Assembly: GCF_900112865.1 (NCBI RefSeq) | Contig: NZ_FONH01000023.1 | Span: 1 to 54,637 of the forward strand | DNA: 54,637 bases | Origin: Dyella marensis | Lineage (GTDB): Bacteria; Pseudomonadota; Gammaproteobacteria; Xanthomonadales; Rhodanobacteraceae | Direction of reading: 5' to 3' | In this document: positions 44,173 through 53,312 of the stretch, in pieces | Position numbering within the stretch: position 1 is the stretch's first letter | How the letters are laid out: every line of letters begins with the position of its first letter | Position numbers and translations under genes: made by a program | Notes under the pieces: model-generated | The model's database searches: none | What the model was told of the DNA's origin: nothing | The model's input: only the letters and a program-made list of their open reading frames with translations

Positions 44173-44799
44173 ATGACCACCGTGGCCAAAGAGCGGGGAC
44201 GCCCGCGAAAATTCGATCGGGACCAGGTCCTGCGCCAGGCGATGGAGGTGTTTCTCGATCGCGGCTATGACGGTGCGTCCATCGGCGACCTCACGACAGC
44301 CATGGGTATCAATGCGCCGAGCCTGTATGCGGCCTTCGGCTGCAAGGAGGCGCTGTTCCGCGAAGCGCTGGACCTGTACGTGAACGCGGCCGGCCCCCGC
44401 ACCCGCGACGAACTGCACAAACGCGACGTCACCGCGCGCGGCGCCGTCGAAGCCATGCTGCGCGAAGCCGCACGCCGCTTCGGCAATGGCCGCGGCTGCC
44501 TGGTGGTGCTCGGAGCGACGCATCGCACTGCCGACAACGAGGCGGTCTTCCACGACCTGGCCGAACGCAGGAACGAAACGCAGGCATTGATCCGCCGCCG
44601 CCTGAAGCAGGGTGTCAGCGAGGGGGACGTGCCGGCGGCGACGGACATCGCCACGGTAGCCGCGTTCTACGCCACCGTACTCAATGGCCTCTCGCTGCAG
44701 GCCCGCGACGGCGCATCGCGCAAGCAGCTGATGGGCGTGGTGGATTGCGCGATGAAGGCGTGGGATGGCCTGGTCGGGCCGGTAACCCGACCGGCGTAG
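44173..44799 (+). CDS. TetR/AcrR family transcriptional regulator
   Basis: The 208-aa product has an N-terminal TetR helix-turn-helix: RGRPRKFDRDQVLRQAMEVFLDRGYDGASIGDLTTAMGINAPSLYAAFGCKEALFREALDLY. The C-terminal ligand domain is a TetR_C-like helical bundle. It diverges from the SDR-MFS operon, and the intergenic region carries two matching operators, so it almost certainly represses both units and is released by a substrate of the pathway. The ATG at 44173 gives the standard arm before the helix-turn-helix. The stop codon TAG (44797-44799) lies inside repeat copy D: the last residues PVTRPA are encoded right up to the repeat edge. Confidence 0.93.
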   Translation: MTTVAKERGRPRKFDRDQVLRQAMEVFLDRGYDGASIGDLTTAMGINAPSLYAAFGCKEALFREALDLYVNAAGPRTRDELHKRDVTARGAVEAMLREAARRFGNGRGCLVVLGATHRTADNEAVFHDLAERRNETQALIRRRLKQGVSEGDVPAATDIATVAAFYATVLNGLSLQARDGASRKQLMGVVDCAMKAWDGLVGPVTRPA

Positions 44800-44887
44800 G
44801 TTGGGGTGAGCCGCAGGCGAACCCCAACAATGCGAAGCGTTCGGATGTTGCCACGTTGGGGTTCGCCTGCGGCTCACCCCAACCTAC
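44796..44887. repeat. Family 1 palindromic repeat, short form (copy D)
   Basis: A 92-bp element with exactly complementary 33-nt end boxes (44796-44828 and 44855-44887) around a 26-nt loop. It lies between convergent tetR and ubiA and gives tetR its stop codon. Confidence 0.93.
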
Positions 44888-44902
44888 GCCGGTGCTACGG
44901 GA

Positions 44903-45913
44903 CTACTTCACCGCCAGCGCCAGCACGATCCCTATCCACAACAACATCCCCAGCCACTTGTTGTTGTGGAACGCCCAGAAACACGCCGCCCGCTCGCGCG
45001 TGCGAATCCGCCACAACTGCCAACCGAACAGACCGGCGGCGCCAACCAGGCTCACCCAATACGGCCAACCCAGCATCGCCCGCTGGCCGACAAACAGCAT
45101 CGCCAGCAGGAAAGTGGCACTCAGTATCCCCAGGATCGGCAGATCGGCATCACCGAACAGAATTGCCGTCGACCTGGCGCCGGCTTTCAGGTCGTCATCG
45201 CGATCCACCATCGCATACTGCGTGTCATACACCACCGACCACAGGATATTGGCGATGAACACCAGCCACCCCAGCGGCGGCACGGTATTGCTCACCGCCG
45301 CGAACGCCATCGGGATCGACCAGCCGAATGCTGCCCCCAGCACCACCTGCGGCATATAGGTATAGCGCTTGGTGAACGGATACAGCGCCGCCAGCGCGGC
45401 GCCGGCAAACGACAGCTTGATGGTCAGCGCATTGGTGAACAGCACCAGCACGAAGGAGAACGCCAATAGCGCGCCGAACACGATCAGCGCCTCGCGCGGC
45501 GTCACCCGGCCGGCGGCGATCGGGCGGCCAGCGGTGCGTTCCACCTGCGGGTCCAGCTTGCGGTCGGCGTAGTCGTTGATGGCGCAGCCGGCCGCGCGCA
45601 TGGCGAACACGCCCAGGGTGAAGATCACCAGCGCCTTCACCGGCGGAAAATCGCCGGCCGCCAGCCACAGCGCCCACCAGGTCGGCCACAGCAGCAGCAG
45701 GGCGCCGATCGGGCGATCCATGCGGGTCAGCACCAGGTAGTCGCGGGCCTTTTCCCGGTAGCGCGGCGGCAGGCGTTGCAGCAGCACGTCCAGCACGCGG
45801 GTCGCGCGGGTGGAGCTGTCGGCCGGGCGGGCCGGGGTGGCGGCGGCGGGGCGCGGACGCGCCGAGCCGGAGGAGGGAACGCGCCGCTGGCGCTTGCGGG
45901 AAGTCGGAGCCAT
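44903..45913 (-). CDS. ubiA: 4-hydroxybenzoate octaprenyltransferase
   Basis: The 336-aa product has the two UbiA Asp-rich motifs: NDYADRKLDPQVERT and DTQYAMVDRDDDLKAGARSTAILF, embedded in about nine membrane helices. It attaches the polyprenyl chain to 4-hydroxybenzoate in ubiquinone synthesis at the inner membrane. Compared with E. coli UbiA (290 aa) it has about 45 extra N-terminal residues rich in Arg, Pro and Ser (MAPTSRKRQRRVPSSGSARPRPAAATPARP...), which may be real or indicate a later start near residue 47. Adjacent ubiC is not present. Confidence 0.94.
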   Translation of the reverse strand: MAPTSRKRQRRVPSSGSARPRPAAATPARPADSSTRATRVLDVLLQRLPPRYREKARDYLVLTRMDRPIGALLLLWPTWWALWLAAGDFPPVKALVIFTLGVFAMRAAGCAINDYADRKLDPQVERTAGRPIAAGRVTPREALIVFGALLAFSFVLVLFTNALTIKLSFAGAALAALYPFTKRYTYMPQVVLGAAFGWSIPMAFAAVSNTVPPLGWLVFIANILWSVVYDTQYAMVDRDDDLKAGARSTAILFGDADLPILGILSATFLLAMLFVGQRAMLGWPYWVSLVGAAGLFGWQLWRIRTRERAACFWAFHNNKWLGMLLWIGIVLALAVK

Positions 45914-46031
45914 GCGGCGAAGTTTAGCGTGGCCGCTCGGTCGGGTTGGCGTGACGGATGCCGTGAAACACGGTTGTCATCGACTTGGCCCACCCGCGCG
46001 CATACTCTCAGGCGTCGCCCGAGGAGCCGCC

Positions 46032-46382
46032 ATGCCCAAGGCCATCAGCCATATCGCATTGATCGTGCACGACCCGGACCAGACCGCACGCCTGCTTTCC
46101 GCGGTCTTCCCCGACGCCCGCATCCTGGTCAGCGAGCCCGACGACAGCCACCACCAGGAAGCCCACGTCGAGTTGGCCGGCGTCCGCTTCGTGCTGGTGA
46201 AGGGCATGGGGCCGGCCACCCGCCACGGCGACCACATCGCCCTGGCGGTCGACGCCGCGGAGCTGCGCGCCTGCGCCGAGCGGCTGGGCGTGCTGAAGAT
46301 CGAGTACCAGGTGGCGCGCGGCGACAGCGCGCTGTACTTCAGCGACTACGACAACCACGTGTTCGAGCTGGATGCCACGTAG
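46032..46382 (+). CDS. VOC family protein, FosX-like
   Basis: The 116-aa product is a single vicinal-oxygen-chelate repeat: ISHIALIVHDPDQTARLLSAVFPDARILVS... GDHIALAV... RGDSALYFSDYDNHVFELDAT. The last block resembles the FosX/FosA fosfomycin-inactivating enzymes (YFxDxDNHxFEL). The metal ligands would be His7, His68 region and the Glu of HVFEL. Fosfomycin resistance or glyoxalase-like activity is possible; neither is proven. AGGAG lies 6-7 nt before the ATG. The stop TAG comes from repeat copy E, so the end of the protein coincides with the repeat edge. Confidence 0.8.
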   Translation: MPKAISHIALIVHDPDQTARLLSAVFPDARILVSEPDDSHHQEAHVELAGVRFVLVKGMGPATRHGDHIALAVDAAELRACAERLGVLKIEYQVARGDSALYFSDYDNHVFELDAT

Positions 46383-46470
46383 GTTGGGGTAAGCCGCAGG
46401 CGAACCCCAACGGTGCGGTGCGTTTGGATGTTGCGATGTTGGGGTTCGCCTGCGGCTCACCCCAACCTGC
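46379..46470. repeat. Family 1 palindromic repeat, short form (copy E)
   Basis: A 92-bp element between the convergent VOC and TonB receptor genes. The boxes differ at two positions (TAAGCC on the left, ending CCTGC on the right). Its 26-nt loop resembles that of copy D (both contain GGATGTTGC). It supplies the VOC stop codon. Confidence 0.9.
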
Positions 46471-46482
46471 GCCACGGTCGCG

Positions 46483-49014
46483 TCAGAACTTGAAGTCCAG
46501 CCGCGCGTAGTAATACCCGCCGTTCACGCCGAACGGCAGCGTCTCCCAGCCGTAGACGAAGCCCAGCTGCGGGAACGGTGCGCCGCGTACCGGATCCCAC
46601 TTGTCCGGATAGGTGTCGAACACGTTGTCCGCGCCTACCGTCAACTTCAGGTTGCGCGAGAAGCGGTAGCCCAGCGCCAGGTCGGCCAGCCACTTGCCGC
46701 CCCAGGTCTGCACGACGCCGGGAGTGAAGCCCTGGCCGCTGACCGGGCCGAAGTAATTGCCGCGCAGCGTGAAGTCCCATGGGCCGGTGTGATAGACGCC
46801 CTGCAGAATATGGTGCACGCGTGGCTGGCCCTGCTCGATCAGGGTCACCTGGGTATCGTCGAACAGCTTGTCCGGCGGCAGGATCGCGGACTGCGACTTG
46901 CGCTTGGTGACCTCGGTCTTGTTGTAGTTGAGCAGGGCGGTGAGGTCGAGCGTGGAGTTGTCGTCGAAACGGAAGCCCTTCTCCGCCACCACGTCGATGC
47001 CCTTGGTGCGCGTGTCGATCGCATTGGTGAAGAACAGCACCTGGCCCACGCCGAACGGCGCCAGGATGCCGCGGATCGGGCAGTTGGCATTGTTCGCCGC
47101 GCAGGGGTTGCCGTCGGTGCCCACGCTCTCCGGCACGATATTGCTGGAGAAGATGATGCGGTTCTTGATATCGATGCGGAATACGTCGACGGTCAGCGTG
47201 AAGTCGTTGCCGGGCTTGTACACGATGCCCGCCGTGCCGCTGTGCGAGGTCTCCTGCTTCAGCGGCTGGATGCCGAAGGCGCGCGTGACGGCGCTGTTCT
47301 GCCGCGCGGTCAGCGTGTCGGTCAGCGTGCCGCTGGGATCGAGGTTGGTCGAGCGCTGGCTGTAGAACAACTGTTGCACGCCGGGCGCGCGGAAGCCGGT
47401 GGCGAGCGTGCCGCGCACGGCGAAGCTGTCGTTGGCGTCGAAGCGCAGCGAGACCTTGCCGGTGGTGGTGCCGCCGAAGTCGGAGTAGTGCTCGTGCCGC
47501 ACGGCCGCGCCGAGCAGCAGGCGCTGCGTCACCTGCGATTCGGCGTCGACATAGAAGGCGATGTTGTGCCGCCCCAGGTTCACCGCCTCCGTCGGCGAGA
47601 AGCCGGGAAAGCCCTGCATGCCCGGCTGCGCGATATCGCCGGTCTGGCCGTAGATCGGAATGCCGCGATTGTCGGTGCGGCCATAGGTGTAGGAGACCGG
47701 GTCGCCCGGCAGGATCTGGTAGCTGTCGCGCCGCCACTCGAAGCCCAGCGCCAGGTTCAGCGCATCGTTGCCCACGCCCCAGTCGATCGGGCCGCGCACA
47801 TCGGCATTGAAGGTGGTCTCGTTGAGCCGCAGCGTGCCGGTATTGGCCGAGGTCGGCGAAGCGCCGTAGATGCCGGCGGCCGGGTTGGCCGGATCGCGCG
47901 GCTCGTACCACCAGCTCACGTTCGCCGAGTTGCGTTCGTCGAAGCCGAACTGGCTGCGGCCATGGATCAGCGAGATGTCGTAGTCCCACTTGTCGCCCAG
48001 CGGACCGCGATAGCCCACGGCGAGCGAAGCATCCTTCACGTTGGTGGCGATATTCGGCAGGAAGCCGTTCGGATACAGCGAAGGAATGGTGCGGTTGTCG
48101 CCGGCCGGCCGGAAGAAACCGTACGAGTCGCCCTTGCGTTGCGAGATGCCGCCGAACCAGTACAGTTCGCCGCGCGCGATCGGCAGGCCGCCATTGAGCC
48201 AGAAGTAGGCGTCCTTGGTGTCGGCGTCGCCGAGCTTCTGCGTGACGCGCGGGGGACTTACGCGCAGCGAATCGGGGCCGGCGCGATTGGTCGGGTCGCG
48301 GTGGCGGTATTCGGCGGTGAGATTGAGATAGCCGTCCTGGCCCAGGCGCAGGCCCGTATTGATGCCGCCCTGGCGGGTAAAGCCGTCGCCCTTGTAAGTC
48401 TGCCCTGCCGTAACCGAGCCGGTGGTCTCGCCGACCTGCTTCTTCAGCACGATATTGATCACGCCGGAAATCGCATCCGAGCCGTACTGCGCCGCGGCGC
48501 CGTCGCGCAGCACTTCGATGCGTTCGATCGCGGAGATCGGAATGGCATTGATGTCGGTGCCGGCCGAACCGCGGCCGATGGTCTGCTGCACATTGACCAG
48601 CGCCTGCTGGTGGCGGCGCTTGCCGTTGACCAGCACCAGCACCTGGTCGGGACCGAGGCCGCGCAGCGTCGCAGGACGGATGGTATCGGTGCCGTCGCTG
48701 ACGAAGGTGCGCGAGAAGTTGAAGCTCGGCTCCAGCATCTGCAGGGCCTGGCCTACCTCGACGACGCCGGCGTTCTCCAGTTGCTCGCGGCCGATCACAT
48801 CGACCGGCGCCGGCGTTTCCGCCGCGGTGCGGTCCTTGGCGCGCGAGCCTACGACTTGCACGCCTTCGAGCGTCTTGGCTTTCTGCTGATCGGCCGATGC
48901 GCTGTCCTGCGCATTGGCGGCCAGCGCCATCGACAATCCAAAAATGGCCGTGCCGCAATGGCGCGCACTGACCCAGACGCGTCCTTGCGGACGCGACACA
49001 TAACGACGTGACAT
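46483..49014 (-). CDS. TonB-dependent outer-membrane receptor 2
   Basis: The 843-aa product has a signal peptide ([35 protein letters not shown]), a TonB-box region ([32 protein letters not shown]), a plug with [26 protein letters not shown] and [30 protein letters not shown], and a beta-barrel ending in Phe (YYARLDFKF). GGGAG lies 7-8 nt before the ATG at 49014. It is the largest type of receptor common in Xanthomonadaceae, and no substrate can be read. No sigma or anti-sigma gene is adjacent. It is separated from receptor 3 by repeat copy F. Confidence 0.95.
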   Translation of the reverse strand: MSRRYVSRPQGRVWVSARHCGTAIFGLSMALAANAQDSASADQQKAKTLEGVQVVGSRAKDRTAAETPAPVDVIGREQLENAGVVEVGQALQMLEPSFNFSRTFVSDGTDTIRPATLRGLGPDQVLVLVNGKRRHQQALVNVQQTIGRGSAGTDINAIPISAIERIEVLRDGAAAQYGSDAISGVINIVLKKQVGETTGSVTAGQTYKGDGFTRQGGINTGLRLGQDGYLNLTAEYRHRDPTNRAGPDSLRVSPPRVTQKLGDADTKDAYFWLNGGLPIARGELYWFGGISQRKGDSYGFFRPAGDNRTIPSLYPNGFLPNIATNVKDASLAVGYRGPLGDKWDYDISLIHGRSQFGFDERNSANVSWWYEPRDPANPAAGIYGASPTSANTGTLRLNETTFNADVRGPIDWGVGNDALNLALGFEWRRDSYQILPGDPVSYTYGRTDNRGIPIYGQTGDIAQPGMQGFPGFSPTEAVNLGRHNIAFYVDAESQVTQRLLLGAAVRHEHYSDFGGTTTGKVSLRFDANDSFAVRGTLATGFRAPGVQQLFYSQRSTNLDPSGTLTDTLTARQNSAVTRAFGIQPLKQETSHSGTAGIVYKPGNDFTLTVDVFRIDIKNRIIFSSNIVPESVGTDGNPCAANNANCPIRGILAPFGVGQVLFFTNAIDTRTKGIDVVAEKGFRFDDNSTLDLTALLNYNKTEVTKRKSQSAILPPDKLFDDTQVTLIEQGQPRVHHILQGVYHTGPWDFTLRGNYFGPVSGQGFTPGVVQTWGGKWLADLALGYRFSRNLKLTVGADNVFDTYPDKWDPVRGAPFPQLGFVYGWETLPFGVNGGYYYARLDFKF

Positions 49015-49168
49015 CGATTTCTCCCGTTGCAGTCGTGCGAGACGACGACTCGGCAGCACGCACGAACCTGCGACTGCCGCCTCCCGGGTCGAACGTGCGC
49101 CGTGAAAAAAATCATGTCAAGCGCAGACACGCGAAAAGCGCGAACGACATCATCAAATGTGTAGACGA

Positions 49169-49194
49169 TGAAGCGTATGCGATACATCGCTTCA
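49169..49194. promoter_or_regulatory. Inverted repeat upstream of receptor 2
   Basis: TGAAGCG and CGCTTCA arms are separated by 12 bp in the spacer before receptor 2, next to TTGACA on its strand (about 49115). Possible operator; weak evidence. The rest of 49015-49267 contains nothing else that I can support. Confidence 0.3.
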
Positions 49195-49267
49195 CACAGT
49201 CACCACGTATTGCGTTGGCGCTTACGTATTTCGTGCACGCCTTGTGATCGCGTTGCGCAAGCTTCGC

Positions 49268-49354
49268 GTAGGTTGGGGTGAGCGCAGCGAACCCCAACAG
49301 ATCTCGCACCACGAGCGCCACGTTGGGGTTCGCCTTTGGCTCACCCCAACCTAC
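49268..49354. repeat. Family 1 palindromic repeat, short divergent form (copy F)
   Basis: An 87-bp copy with the same ends as D and E, but the left box lacks two bases (GAGCGCAGCGAACCCC) and the right box has CCTTTGG in place of CCTGCGG. The boxes are therefore decaying. It lies between the promoter region of receptor 2 and the 3' end of receptor 3. Confidence 0.88.
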
Positions 49355-49369
49355 GCGGTACGCGATGCA

Positions 49370-52228
49370 TCAAGGGCGATAGGCGATGCCGATCAGGTAG
49401 TAGCGACCCACGACGTCATCGAACATCGGGTTGTACGCGATACCCGGCGAGCCGTAGTAGATCGGCTGGTGATCGAGCGCGTTGTGCACGTTGAGGGTCA
49501 GCGACCAGTGCGCAATGCCGTTGAAGGCGGCGTGCAGGTCGAGCAGTGCGAACGCCGGAGTCTCGCATTTGTTCAGGGCCTGCATGTCATCCGGACAGCC
49601 CAGCGGACTGCCGGCATACGGCTCGTAGCGATAGTGGCCGGTGACGCGCAGGTTGGCGCCGACGCTCCACGCGCGATAGGTCCAGTCCAGGCTGGCCAGC
49701 GCGCTGACGCGCGGCTGCGAGGCATAGCCGGCATAGCGCATGACCGGATCGCCGGCGATCATCTGCCGGTTCAGACGGTCCAGGTAATCGACGCCCAGAT
49801 GGAAGTCGTAGCGGCCCAGGTGAGCCGTCCGGTGCTGATAGCGCACGTCCAGGTCGATGGTGCGCGCATCGGTATGGCCCAGGTTGACCAGCTGCTGGTT
49901 GAGCGCATACAGCACGCCGCGGCGCGTGCGCTGGAACAGCTGCGGGTAGCTTTCCGGATGCAGCAGGGCATAGCTCAGCGGCAGCTGCACGATCTCGTGG
50001 TCGCGCCGGATGCGATAGAAATCCAGCGCCACGCCGAAGGCGCTGGTCGGGGCCCACACCACGCCCAGGGTGTAGCTGCGCGAGGTTTCCGGACGCAACT
50101 GCGGATTGCTCACCGAGTTGGCCTGCAGCTGGCAGAACGAGGTGTCCACGGTCGCCGGCGTGGCATTGACGCAAGGCAGCGCGGTATTGGACACCTGGGT
50201 GATGAAGCGGGTCGCCGCAAGCGTCGGCGGCCGGCTCAGCTGCAGCAGGGTCGGCGCGCGGTAGCCCTTGGCCCAGGTGCCGCGCAGGCTGAGGTCGTCG
50301 CGCACGTCCCACTTCAGGCCCAGCTTGGGCGAGACGGCGGCGCCGTAGGGCTGCGAGCGATCCAGCCGCCATGCCAGGTTGGCTTGCAGGCGCGAGGTGA
50401 GCGGCGCGTTGAACTCGGTATAGGCGGCGAGGCTGCGGCGGTTCTCGCTGCGCTCATAGGGCGCGTCGTACTGCTCGATCAGATTCTGCAGCAGCAGCGG
50501 ATCGGGGCGGTCGTCGAGGCGGTCGCGCCAGGTTTCCGCTCCGATCGCCATCGACAGCGGACCATGCGGCAACTGCGCCAGCGGCCCGGACAACTGCACG
50601 CTGAGGCTGGTCTTGGAGGCGCTGGCATGGCGCATCAGCACCGGCGAGATCGCCTGCAGCACCTCGTCGTCGTTGGGCGCATCCAGGCGGAAGCTGCCCG
50701 AGCGCAGCGCCTTGCCGAAGTTGTCCACGCGCAGCAGCCCGCGCAGTTCGTCGACGCTGCGGTTGCGCTGGTCGTTGGCGTGCGCGTCCCAATCCCATTC
50801 GCCCCAGCGGCCCTTGGCGCCGAGCGTGACGAAACGGTTGGTCGATACGGCGAGGTCGCGCACCGGGCCGAGGTCGTCGAAGCTGTGGTCGTAGATCGCC
50901 TCGTCTTCGCCGCTGCGATTATCCGGATGGCTCGCCGGCAGCATGAAGCTGTCGCGGAACGGCGCCATCTGCTGGCGCTGGTCGAGCTTGGTCCAGCGCA
51001 GGTCGGCATAGACCTGCAGCGCATCGAAGCGCCGGTCCAGGTGCGCGAACAGGGAGCGGCTGAGCAAGCCGGTCTGCAGGCTGGTGAGCTGCGCATCGTC
51101 GTCGATGCACACGCCGCTGGCATTGCGCTGTCGCGCCGAGCAGCCGCCGGCGAGGTAGCGCAGGTTGGCGCCATCCAGCACGAAGGCGTCGACGCTGGAT
51201 GCGCCGTCGCCGGTATAGGCGCCGCCGCGTTGCCGGCTCCAGTCGCGTGCGCCGCCGAGCAGCGGCTGGCGTTCCAGGTAGTCCACGCTGAGCAGCGCAT
51301 TGAGCTGGTGGCCGAGCGTGCCGCCGAAGCTGGCGGTGACGCGGCGCTGGCGCGCATCGCCGCGGTCGGAGGCGCCGTAGCTGCTGGCCAGGCCCAGTCC
51401 CGGTGCGTCCTTGCGCATGATCACGTTGATCACGCCGGCCATCGCGTCGGAGCCGTAGATGGCCGACGCGCCGTCGCGCAGGATTTCCACGCGCTCGACC
51501 AGGGCCAGCGGAATGCTGTTGAGATCGTTGACCGTGTTGAAGTTGTTCTGGCTCAGGCCATAGCCGGCCATGCGCTGGCCGTCGACCAGGAACAGCGTGG
51601 CGGACGAGCCCAGGCCGCGCAGGTCCACCGAGGCGGCGCCGGTGGCGGTGGCCAGTCCGTTGTTCTGATACAGCTCGCCTTCGGTCATGGCCACCGGCGC
51701 ATTGCTGACCCGGATGCCCGGTTGCGCGCGCAGCAGGTCGAACAGGGTCTGGTAGCCGCTGCGCTCGATCTGCTCGCGGTCGATCACGGTCAGCGGCGAG
51801 GCGGTTTCCACGTCGGTGCGGCGGATATGCGTGCCGGTGACTTCCACCGGCGCCAGCCGCAGTGCCGGCGTCGGCCGTTCGATCGGCGGCAGTTCGTCTT
51901 TCTGCACGGCGGTGGGCGGCATGCTCTTCAGCACATAGGTATGCGCATCGACTGCCACCGCGCGCAGGCCGCTGCCGATCAACAGATGCTGCAGCGCCAG
52001 GTCGGCGGAGAAGTGCCCGCTGAGCTTGGCGTTGCGCCGTCCGGCGGCGATCTCCGGCGCATACAGCAGCTGGGTTCCGCTCTGCGCGGCGAAGGCGCGC
52101 AGGCCATCGTCCAGCAGGCCGGCGGCGATGCGGTAGTCGCGTTCTTCCGCGGCCAGGCACGCGCGGACCGGCAACAGCAGCAGCAACAGGGCCGCGGCCA
52201 ACGCCGGAAACACGCTGCCTGCGCGCAT
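49370..52228 (-). CDS. TonB-dependent transducer receptor 3 with STN domain (FecA-like)
   Basis: The 952-aa product has a signal peptide (MRAGSVFPALAAALLLLLLPVRACLA) and then an STN (secretin/TonB N-terminal) domain: RDYRIAAGLLDDGLRAFAAQSGTQLLYAPEIAAGRRNAKLSGHFSADLALQHLLIGSGLRAVAVDAHTYVL. The plug follows: APVEVTGTHIRRTDVETASPLTVIDREQIERSGYQTLFDLLRAQPGI... IPLALVERVEILRDGASAIYGSDAMAGVINVIMRK. The barrel ends in Pro (LIGIAYRP), unusual for these proteins, which usually end in Phe. STN-containing receptors signal through an inner-membrane FecR to a sigma factor, and both genes lie upstream on the same strand. Confidence 0.95.
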   Translation of the reverse strand: MRAGSVFPALAAALLLLLLPVRACLAAEERDYRIAAGLLDDGLRAFAAQSGTQLLYAPEIAAGRRNAKLSGHFSADLALQHLLIGSGLRAVAVDAHTYVLKSMPPTAVQKDELPPIERPTPALRLAPVEVTGTHIRRTDVETASPLTVIDREQIERSGYQTLFDLLRAQPGIRVSNAPVAMTEGELYQNNGLATATGAASVDLRGLGSSATLFLVDGQRMAGYGLSQNNFNTVNDLNSIPLALVERVEILRDGASAIYGSDAMAGVINVIMRKDAPGLGLASSYGASDRGDARQRRVTASFGGTLGHQLNALLSVDYLERQPLLGGARDWSRQRGGAYTGDGASSVDAFVLDGANLRYLAGGCSARQRNASGVCIDDDAQLTSLQTGLLSRSLFAHLDRRFDALQVYADLRWTKLDQRQQMAPFRDSFMLPASHPDNRSGEDEAIYDHSFDDLGPVRDLAVSTNRFVTLGAKGRWGEWDWDAHANDQRNRSVDELRGLLRVDNFGKALRSGSFRLDAPNDDEVLQAISPVLMRHASASKTSLSVQLSGPLAQLPHGPLSMAIGAETWRDRLDDRPDPLLLQNLIEQYDAPYERSENRRSLAAYTEFNAPLTSRLQANLAWRLDRSQPYGAAVSPKLGLKWDVRDDLSLRGTWAKGYRAPTLLQLSRPPTLAATRFITQVSNTALPCVNATPATVDTSFCQLQANSVSNPQLRPETSRSYTLGVVWAPTSAFGVALDFYRIRRDHEIVQLPLSYALLHPESYPQLFQRTRRGVLYALNQQLVNLGHTDARTIDLDVRYQHRTAHLGRYDFHLGVDYLDRLNRQMIAGDPVMRYAGYASQPRVSALASLDWTYRAWSVGANLRVTGHYRYEPYAGSPLGCPDDMQALNKCETPAFALLDLHAAFNGIAHWSLTLNVHNALDHQPIYYGSPGIAYNPMFDDVVGRYYLIGIAYRP

Positions 52229-52277
52229 ACGGGCTAGATGCGCCGGGGCTGCTGCAGCACGGGATGCGGCGGGCGAC

Positions 52278-53312
52278 TCAGTGGCGCGCGCCCCCGGCGT
52301 TGCTGGCTTGGCCGGGATAGAGGGTCAGCTCGTGGTTCCCCGTCGCCACGGCATGCAGGCCCCAGCCGGCATCCAGCGCCTTGACCAGGGCCTGCTGGTC
52401 GCCGGCGTGGAAACTGCCGCTGACGCGCAGGTCGGCCAGGCGCTGGTCGCCGAGCAGCAGCTTGATGTCGGAATAGCGGTTCATCTCCGCCAGCAGCGAA
52501 TCCAGCCGGCGCTGGCGGAACACCAGTTCGCCCTGGCGCCAGGCCAGTGCGGCCTGGGTGTCCAGCGGAGCGATCACGCCGCTGTCGCCGTCCGCGGCGA
52601 TGCGGATCTGCTGCGCGGGCAACAGCGCCTGCGTCTGCGTGTTTCCGTCCTCGCCGTGGGTGACCACCACCGCGCCATCGAGCAGGCCCACCACCACGGC
52701 GTCGCGTTCCTTGCTGACCTGGAACACCGTGCCGGTATCGCGGATCACGCTGCCGCCGGCATGCACCTCGAACGGCGCGGCAGCGTGCGCCACCGAGAAC
52801 TCGGCGCGCCCGCGCTCGAGCATGACCAGGCGACGCGTGCCGTCGTAGCGCGTGGTCACCGTCGAGTCGGCGTCGAGGATCATCACGGTGCCGTCCTCCA
52901 GCGTCAGCCGGCGCGGCAGCTCGGTCGCGCTCGCGTAGCTGTGCAGCGAGGCGGGTGCCTGGGCCGGCGTTTCGCGCAGCAGGCGGAAGACGCCCGCTGC
53001 CAACAGCAGCGAAGCGGCCGCGGCGATCGGCAGTCCTCGCGTCAGCAGGCGGCGCCGGTCGCGCCGTGCCGCGCTGTGCCGGCGTGCGGCCAGGCCGGCC
53101 GCGCGCAGCAGCGGATCGCCGGCGAGCAGGGCGACCTTCGCATGCAGCTGTTCGACCTGGGCGTAGGCCTGCGCATGCGCCGGGTGCTGCGCGCGCCAGC
53201 GTTCGAAGGCCGCGCGTTCCCCGGGGCCGCAGTCCGGCGCCTGCAGGCGCGCCAGCCAGGCCTCGGCACTGGTGGGGAGCGGGCGGGACGAGATGGCGTC
53301 TTCGGCGTTCAT
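52278..53312 (-). CDS. fecR: FecR family anti-sigma factor
   Basis: The 344-aa product has an N-terminal cytoplasmic domain with AEAWLARLQAPDCGPGERAAFERWRAQHPAHAQAYAQVEQLHA (the DUF4880/FecR N-terminal helix pattern), a membrane helix (GLPIAAAASLLLAAGVFRLL) and a periplasmic FecR domain (LPRRLTLEDGTVMILDADSTVTTRYDGTRRLVMLERGRAEFSVAHAAAPFEVHAGGSVIRDTGTVFQV). It holds the FecI-type sigma factor until the receptor is occupied. The start at 53312 follows GAGAGGC by about 4 nt and overlaps the sigma gene stop (ATGA). Confidence 0.93.
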   Translation of the reverse strand: MNAEDAISSRPLPTSAEAWLARLQAPDCGPGERAAFERWRAQHPAHAQAYAQVEQLHAKVALLAGDPLLRAAGLAARRHSAARRDRRRLLTRGLPIAAAASLLLAAGVFRLLRETPAQAPASLHSYASATELPRRLTLEDGTVMILDADSTVTTRYDGTRRLVMLERGRAEFSVAHAAAPFEVHAGGSVIRDTGTVFQVSKERDAVVVGLLDGAVVVTHGEDGNTQTQALLPAQQIRIAADGDSGVIAPLDTQAALAWRQGELVFRQRRLDSLLAEMNRYSDIKLLLGDQRLADLRVSGSFHAGDQQALVKALDAGWGLHAVATGNHELTLYPGQASNAGGARH

